From positions 1 to 10,053 of the forward strand of contig JANYKE010000160.1 of NCBI GenBank assembly GCA_025361685.1: a DNA stretch of 10,053 nucleotides. The letters run 5' to 3'. The DNA is from Eubacteriales bacterium. Lineage in GTDB: Bacteria; Bacillota; Clostridia; JANYKE01. The translations under genes and the position numbers were made by a program. The notes under the pieces were generated by a model that did no database searches, was not told the DNA's origin, and worked only from the letters and a program-made list of their open reading frames with translations. Shown here in pieces: positions 6,473-10,053 of the stretch (position 1 is the stretch's first letter; each line of letters begins with the position of its first letter).

Positions 6473-7708
6473 TCATTTTTTATGAACACGGATTGCGCTT
6501 ATTAAATCGAATTCTGTAATCTTCTTTTTGAAATCGCCTTCCTTAATTATGCCGGTGTAAAATACTATTTCGTTTGGCCAGAGTGGATTGATGTATTCTA
6601 CTTTTCCAAATATTTTCTCAACTCTCTCACATACTACTTCGCAGCCGCCATGCTCCAGTTTTTCGCACATGACCCTTACAAACATTTTTACTTCGCAGTC
6701 TTCGATTGGCACAATATTTCCTTCGCTTGGAATTTCCCAATCCTTCACTGCAAATTTATTCGAATGTCTTACAATATCAATAATGTCTGCCACAACTGCG
6801 CTTGCTGTTGGAAGCTTGCCTGCTCCGCGGCCATAAAACATTGTGTCCCCGACAGCATCACCGTGTAATAGAATAGCATTGAATACGTCTTCAACATTTG
6901 CCAGAGGATTATCTGTGCCAATCATCAGCGGGCTGACTCTGACAAATATTTTGTCGCTAACTTTTTTGCTTCTCGCAACAAGCTTAATTGTTTTGTTAAG
7001 TTTTTGCGCGTATTGAATATCCTCAGGAGTAACTCCGGAAATACCTTCAGTATATATATCGTCTGAATCAACGTATTGTCCAAATGCAATCGAAGATAAA
7101 ATAGCTATTTTTCGACATGAATCATATCCTTCGATATCAGCGGTCGGGTCAGCCTCTGCATAACCGTTAGCTTTAGCTTCTCTTAAAGCCTCTGCAAAGC
7201 TTTTCCCGCTTGCCTTCATCTGCGACAGAATATAATTGGTAGTACCATTTAGTATTGCAATAATTGACAAGATTTCATTTGCTGCCAAATCATGATTCAG
7301 CGGTCTGATGATTGGTATCCCTCCGCCAACGCTTGCTTCAAAAAGATAATGTACTCCGTTTGCTTTGGCAAGTTTCATTAATTCCGGGCCATGCTTGGCA
7401 ACTAATTCTTTGTTTGATGTTACGACATGTCTACCTGAAGAGAGCGCTCGCTTGGTAAATTCAAATGCCGCAGTTTTTCCTCCCATTGTTTCAACTATAA
7501 TTGAAACATCAGGATCGCCGAACACATCTTCCGGGTTGGATGTGAGCGCTTTGCCATATGGATTCGGATCAAATTTTTTTATATCCAGAACCCATTTTGC
7601 AACTATATTTTTACCGGATTTATTTTCTATTATTTCCGAATTCGTTGTGAGCAATTCAAACACTCCCGATCCTACAACTCCTCCGCCAATTATTGCAATG
7701 TTAATCAT
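6473..7708 (-). CDS. hom: Homoserine dehydrogenase
   Basis: This 411-residue enzyme reduces aspartate semialdehyde to homoserine with NAD(P)H, the branch point to threonine and methionine. The Rossmann motif GGGVVGSG (8-15) is at the N-terminus. SNKELVAKHG (98-107), EASVGGGIPII (124-134) and NGTTNYI (154-160) follow. The catalytic block GYAEADPTADIEGYDSCRK (182-200) contains the DxxxK pair Asp196 and Lys200, and GRGAGKLPTASAV (293-305) completes the core. The C-terminal 75 residues or so occupy the place of the regulatory ACT domain but lack its usual DxPGVL signature, so feedback control by threonine cannot be assumed. ATG 7708 follows GGAGG at seven bases, and the gene lies 12 bases after pheB in the same operon. 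Aspartate kinase, thrB and thrC are not in the window. Confidence 0.97.
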   Translation of the reverse strand: MINIAIIGGGVVGSGVFELLTTNSEIIENKSGKNIVAKWVLDIKKFDPNPYGKALTSNPEDVFGDPDVSIIVETMGGKTAAFEFTKRALSSGRHVVTSNKELVAKHGPELMKLAKANGVHYLFEASVGGGIPIIRPLNHDLAANEILSIIAILNGTTNYILSQMKASGKSFAEALREAKANGYAEADPTADIEGYDSCRKIAILSSIAFGQYVDSDDIYTEGISGVTPEDIQYAQKLNKTIKLVARSKKVSDKIFVRVSPLMIGTDNPLANVEDVFNAILLHGDAVGDTMFYGRGAGKLPTASAVVADIIDIVRHSNKFAVKDWEIPSEGNIVPIEDCEVKMFVRVMCEKLEHGGCEVVCERVEKIFGKVEYINPLWPNEIVFYTGIIKEGDFKKKITEFDLISAIRVHKK

Positions 7709-7720
7709 TACTGTGCCTCC

Positions 7721-8164
7721 CTATTCTCTCTCAAGTATTTCACATCTGCGTAAGCCTTCCAGAACGCGTATGCCACTCATCATTTCTCCGATATCACTTG
7801 TCATACCGGCTGTCTCAATTGATATAGTTATGTCTGTAAGTCCGCTTATCGGAATGTTTTGATTTATCGTGACAATGTTGGCATTGGCATTTGAAATCTG
7901 CTTAATAATATTAAGCAGCACTCCCGAAAAATCTTCAACGACAAAAAACAATGTGATGACCTTTCCTTTTGCTGTTTCGTAAAAAGGAAAGATGCTGTCT
8001 CTGTACTTATAGAAAGTACTCCGGCCGATTCCTGCGGATTTAACCGCTTCATCAATTGTCACATTACCTTTTGCGAGAATTCTTTTTGCCTCGACTGTCT
8101 TAAGCAGCTTTTCAGGAACAGCTGATTTCTCAACTAAAAGAAACTTATAGTCATGTTTTCCCAT
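7721..8164 (-). CDS. pheB: PheB-type ACT domain protein (UPF0735)
   Basis: At 147 residues this matches the length and layout of Bacillus PheB. An N-terminal segment (YKFLLVEKSAVPEKLLKTVE) leads to a short helix-turn-helix-like region, IDEAVKSAGIGRSTFYKYRD (37-56), followed by the family-typical FPFYE. An ACT domain spans about 68-147 with DFSGVL (78-83) at the amino-acid-binding turn, normally DxPGxL. ACT domains usually sense an amino acid. The family's exact function is unsettled, and an old assignment as chorismate mutase is not supported by any catalytic motif here. It sits directly upstream of hom, an arrangement I have seen commonly in clostridia, so a regulatory role in homoserine or threonine synthesis is plausible but inferred. 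AGAAGG stands seven bases before ATG 8164. Confidence 0.9.
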   Translation of the reverse strand: MGKHDYKFLLVEKSAVPEKLLKTVEAKRILAKGNVTIDEAVKSAGIGRSTFYKYRDSIFPFYETAKGKVITLFFVVEDFSGVLLNIIKQISNANANIVTINQNIPISGLTDITISIETAGMTSDIGEMMSGIRVLEGLRRCEILERE

Positions 8165-8182
8165 AAGAAAACCTTCTTTCTG

Positions 8183-8214
8183 TGTCCGCGCATGTTAGAC
8201 GTTTGTCCGCGCAT
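8183..8214. repeat. Direct repeat TGTCCGCGCAT x2 in the pheB-hom leader
   Basis: TGTCCGCGCAT occurs at 8183-8193 and again at 8204-8214. The two copies are 21 bases apart start to start, about two helical turns. They are GC-rich islands in AT-rich intergenic DNA. On the minus strand the distal copy begins at the predicted transcription start and the proximal copy ends about 18 bases before the pheB ATG. This is a good candidate for an operator or an RNA-level control element. The binder is not known. Confidence 0.6.
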
Positions 8215-8219
8215 AACAA

Positions 8220-8248
8220 ATAATATCACATGAAAATGATAAGTGCAA
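8220..8248 (-). promoter_or_regulatory. Promoter of the pheB-hom operon
   Basis: On the minus strand a TTGCAC -35 box (8243-8248), a 17-base spacer and a TATTAT -10 box (8220-8225) with a TGA extended -10 form a good housekeeping promoter. The transcript should start near 8212-8214, giving a leader of about 50 bases that contains the direct repeats. Confidence 0.75.
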
Positions 8249-8283
8249 CCCTATTTAAACAATTGTGCAGAAAAAAATTCAAA

Positions 8284-8310
8284 AAATGTTTTCTTGAAAA
8301 AAAAGAACAC
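8284..8310 (-). terminator. Possible weak terminator after the PAS-GGDEF-HD-GYP gene
   Basis: Read on the minus strand, TGTTCTT can pair with AAGAAAACA across a short T-rich loop, with a two-base bulge, and is followed by TTTTTTG. The stem is AT-rich and imperfect, so termination may be poor and some read-through into pheB-hom is possible. Confidence 0.35.
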
Positions 8311-8317
8311 TTATTAC

Positions 8318-10053
8318 TTATTTATACTCGCCGTATGAAGTTCCACTTACATCCCCACTTGCATTTTCATTCGCATCGCCGCCTGCAGCAGCGCTCTTGG
8401 CCTCTTCTGTTACATCTCCCAGAATTGTTTCAAAAAATACATATGCAAGTTCCGGGTCAAACTGCTTGCCGGCATTATTCATAATCTCTGCAAGTGCAGC
8501 CTGCTTTGACATTGCCTTTCTGTATTTTCTATCTTGAGTCATAGCATCATATGCATCAACGATTGTAAGAATACGCGAAAGCAACGGGATTTCTTTGCCG
8601 GCAAGTCCCTGCGGATATCCCTTGCCATCCCAGCGTTCGTGGTGACTTAGAATATACTCGGCAATCGGCATAAGTTCAGCAGATGTTATAGCTATTCTAT
8701 ACCCTATATTCGGATGCTTTCTTATCTCATCTACTTCTTCGACGGTAAGCTTATCCGGCTTAGACAAAATGTGATCGTCGATACCAACTTTTCCGATATC
8801 ATGAAGCGTTGAAAAAAGTTCAAGGTGATCCAACTCTGTTTGTGACAGACCGATAACTACTCCCATAGCCCTTGACAAAGCAATCAGTCTTTCGGCGTGC
8901 TCTTTCGTTTCATAGCTTTTTTCTATCATGGTGGCCTTGATAGATTCAATAATTGAACTGCGCTGGCTTCTGTGTTCCAAAAGTTTGCGCTGAGTATAAT
9001 ACTCCTCTGCCCTTTTTACAACATCTTTGAAATCCTGATTCCGGTTATCCTTGGTGCTACAGCCTAATGAGATGCTGATATGAAATATTTCGTTTGGCAT
9101 ATCCTCATTGTAAATTCCGCATGCCAACTGTATCTTGTTTAATATTTCAATCGCGGTTGCATTGTCAGTGTTTGGCAAAAGAATACTAAATTCATCTCCG
9201 CCTATTCTTGCCAATACATCCTGCGGTCTGCAGCAACTTTGAATAAGCCTAACTGTTTCAACTATCAATTTGTCTCCATCTTCATGACCAAACGCGTCGT
9301 TAATCAACTTTAGTCCATTAATATCACCAATTATTATTGATAGCGGAAGCATGTTAGCCTTATCCATACGCTCAGCTTCATTTTCGTAATATCTTCGGTT
9401 ATATATTCCGGTAAGGAAATCATGATTGCTCAAATAAACAAGGTCGCTCTCTGTCTTTTTTCTGTCGGTAACGTCACTTGCAAAACCCAGAAGATGTCCC
9501 TCTTCAAGTTTAACAATATCAAGTGACCACCATCTTTTGGTTCCATTTTTATGCATAAATTCTGTCTCAATGCTAAGATGACTATCCTCATCCAGCGTTT
9601 GAATTTCAGTTGTAAAATCAGATATAAAACTCTCATCAGTGATGTTGCTGATAGACATATTAAGCAGTTCCTCTTTGCTGTAACCTGTTATACTTGTCGT
9701 TGCTTTGTTAACCTCAAGATACCTTCCGTTCTTATCGGTAATGAATAATCCGTTTGGCGCATTTTCGATATATCTGCTGTATTTTTTTTGACCTCTGGCT
9801 ATATTCTCCTCATCATTTTTGTGCCCTGTTATATCTCGAATATTGCAGAAAATATATTCTGTTCCATCAAGCTCAATTATTTTCGCAGACATCAGACCCA
9901 CGTATGTTTCACCATTTTTCCTTTGGAACAATATCTCTTGATTTGAAAAACTTTCTTCTTTCCTAAGTTCATCAACAATTTTTTGGCGCTCACCATCTTC
10001 TGAATATATGTGCAGTTCAGCGGTGCTTTTACCTATCAGTTCATCTCTGCTAA
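8318..10053 (-). CDS. PAS-PAS-GGDEF-HD-GYP cyclic-di-GMP signalling protein, N-terminus beyond the right edge
   Basis: The frame is open from 8318 to the right edge (577 residues visible). A TTG at 9931 is not a start, because PAS sequence continues upstream of it (SRDELIGKSTAEL, then the FQRKNGETYVGLMSAKII block). The domain order is a PAS domain cut by the edge and ending at RDITGHK (about 9830), a second PAS domain (about 9790-9450), a GGDEF domain (about 9430-9000) and an HD-GYP domain (about 8950-8430). The GGDEF motif is intact (9188-9202), and an RPQD inhibitory-site motif lies at the normal distance (9218-9229). HDIGK (HD at 8798-8803), LSHHERWDGKGYP (GYP at 8612-8620) and VDAYDAMT mark an apparently active phosphodiesterase. 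It may both make and break cyclic-di-GMP, with PAS input setting the balance. The last 30 residues are a Gly/Ala/Asn/Ser-rich, probably disordered tail. Confidence 0.93.
   Translation of the reverse strand, partial: SRDELIGKSTAELHIYSEDGERQKIVDELRKEESFSNQEILFQRKNGETYVGLMSAKIIELDGTEYIFCNIRDITGHKNDEENIARGQKKYSRYIENAPNGLFITDKNGRYLEVNKATTSITGYSKEELLNMSISNITDESFISDFTTEIQTLDEDSHLSIETEFMHKNGTKRWWSLDIVKLEEGHLLGFASDVTDRKKTESDLVYLSNHDFLTGIYNRRYYENEAERMDKANMLPLSIIIGDINGLKLINDAFGHEDGDKLIVETVRLIQSCCRPQDVLARIGGDEFSILLPNTDNATAIEILNKIQLACGIYNEDMPNEIFHISISLGCSTKDNRNQDFKDVVKRAEEYYTQRKLLEHRSQRSSIIESIKATMIEKSYETKEHAERLIALSRAMGVVIGLSQTELDHLELFSTLHDIGKVGIDDHILSKPDKLTVEEVDEIRKHPNIGYRIAITSAELMPIAEYILSHHERWDGKGYPQGLAGKEIPLLSRILTIVDAYDAMTQDRKYRKAMSKQAALAEIMNNAGKQFDPELAYVFFETILGDVTEEAKSAAAGGDANENASGDVSGTSYGEYK

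Noticed and set aside
8137..8214. Leaderless 26-codon upstream frame starting at ATG 8214 and overlapping pheB
   Set aside because: It begins at the predicted transcript start, but its sequence shows no run of Thr, Met or other regulatory codons and no attenuator hairpin follows. It is most likely a by-product of the ATGCGCGGACA repeats.
8230..8484. Small plus-strand frame running into the 3' end of the GGDEF/HD-GYP gene
   Set aside because: It has no ribosome site, and its His/Leu-rich second half is the reverse of the Gly/Ala-rich tail codons.
8318..9931. TTG at 9931 as the start of the GGDEF/HD-GYP protein
   Set aside because: The same frame stays open to the edge and reads PAS-domain sequence, so the start lies outside the window.

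Overview
The window is AT-rich, densely coded DNA that looks like a Clostridia-type Firmicute, probably from or near Lachnospiraceae. This is inferred from codon and base bias, the style of the AMP-ligase, the pheB-hom gene pair, the GGDEF/HD-GYP sensor and strong GGAGG ribosome sites. It holds ten genes: nine on the minus strand and one on the plus strand. I see no RNA gene, CRISPR array or mobile element. No gene-free stretch exceeds about 180 bases.

Region 1 (about 4580 down to 1, minus strand) is one operon with a strong promoter. In transcription order it encodes a NuoL/EchA-like membrane protein, a NuoH/EchB-like membrane protein, a NuoB/EchC-like iron-sulfur small subunit, a NuoD/EchE-like large subunit, a 67-residue hypothetical protein, and an unknown protein that runs off the left edge in a glutamine tract. 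Stop/start overlaps (ATGA) link two of the gene pairs. The large subunit has lost the hydrogenase metal site: the usual N-terminal CGIC reads SGIS, and the C-terminal DPCxxC reads NYCDFG. The small subunit keeps all four cysteines of its [4Fe-4S] cluster. The membrane subunits also lack several conserved charged residues of proton-pumping relatives. The cluster is therefore best read as a divergent member of the group-4-hydrogenase-related ('Ehr'-type) complexes that sit between complex I and Ech/Mbh hydrogenases. It should not be read as a hydrogenase. This is the most interesting part of the window.

Region 2 (4558-6450) starts at a compact divergent promoter pair shared with the Ehr-like operon. 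It carries one plus-strand gene for a long-chain-fatty-acid-CoA-ligase-like AMP-forming enzyme, closed by a perfect hairpin that can terminate both strands.

Region 3 (8248 down to 6473, minus strand) is a two-gene operon: a PheB-type ACT-domain protein followed by homoserine dehydrogenase, of the threonine/methionine branch. It is driven by a clear promoter. The start of its leader carries an 11-base direct repeat spaced 21 bases apart, a candidate operator.

Region 4 (10053 down to 8318, minus strand) is a PAS-PAS-GGDEF-HD-GYP sensor that could both make and degrade cyclic-di-GMP. Its N-terminus lies beyond the right edge.
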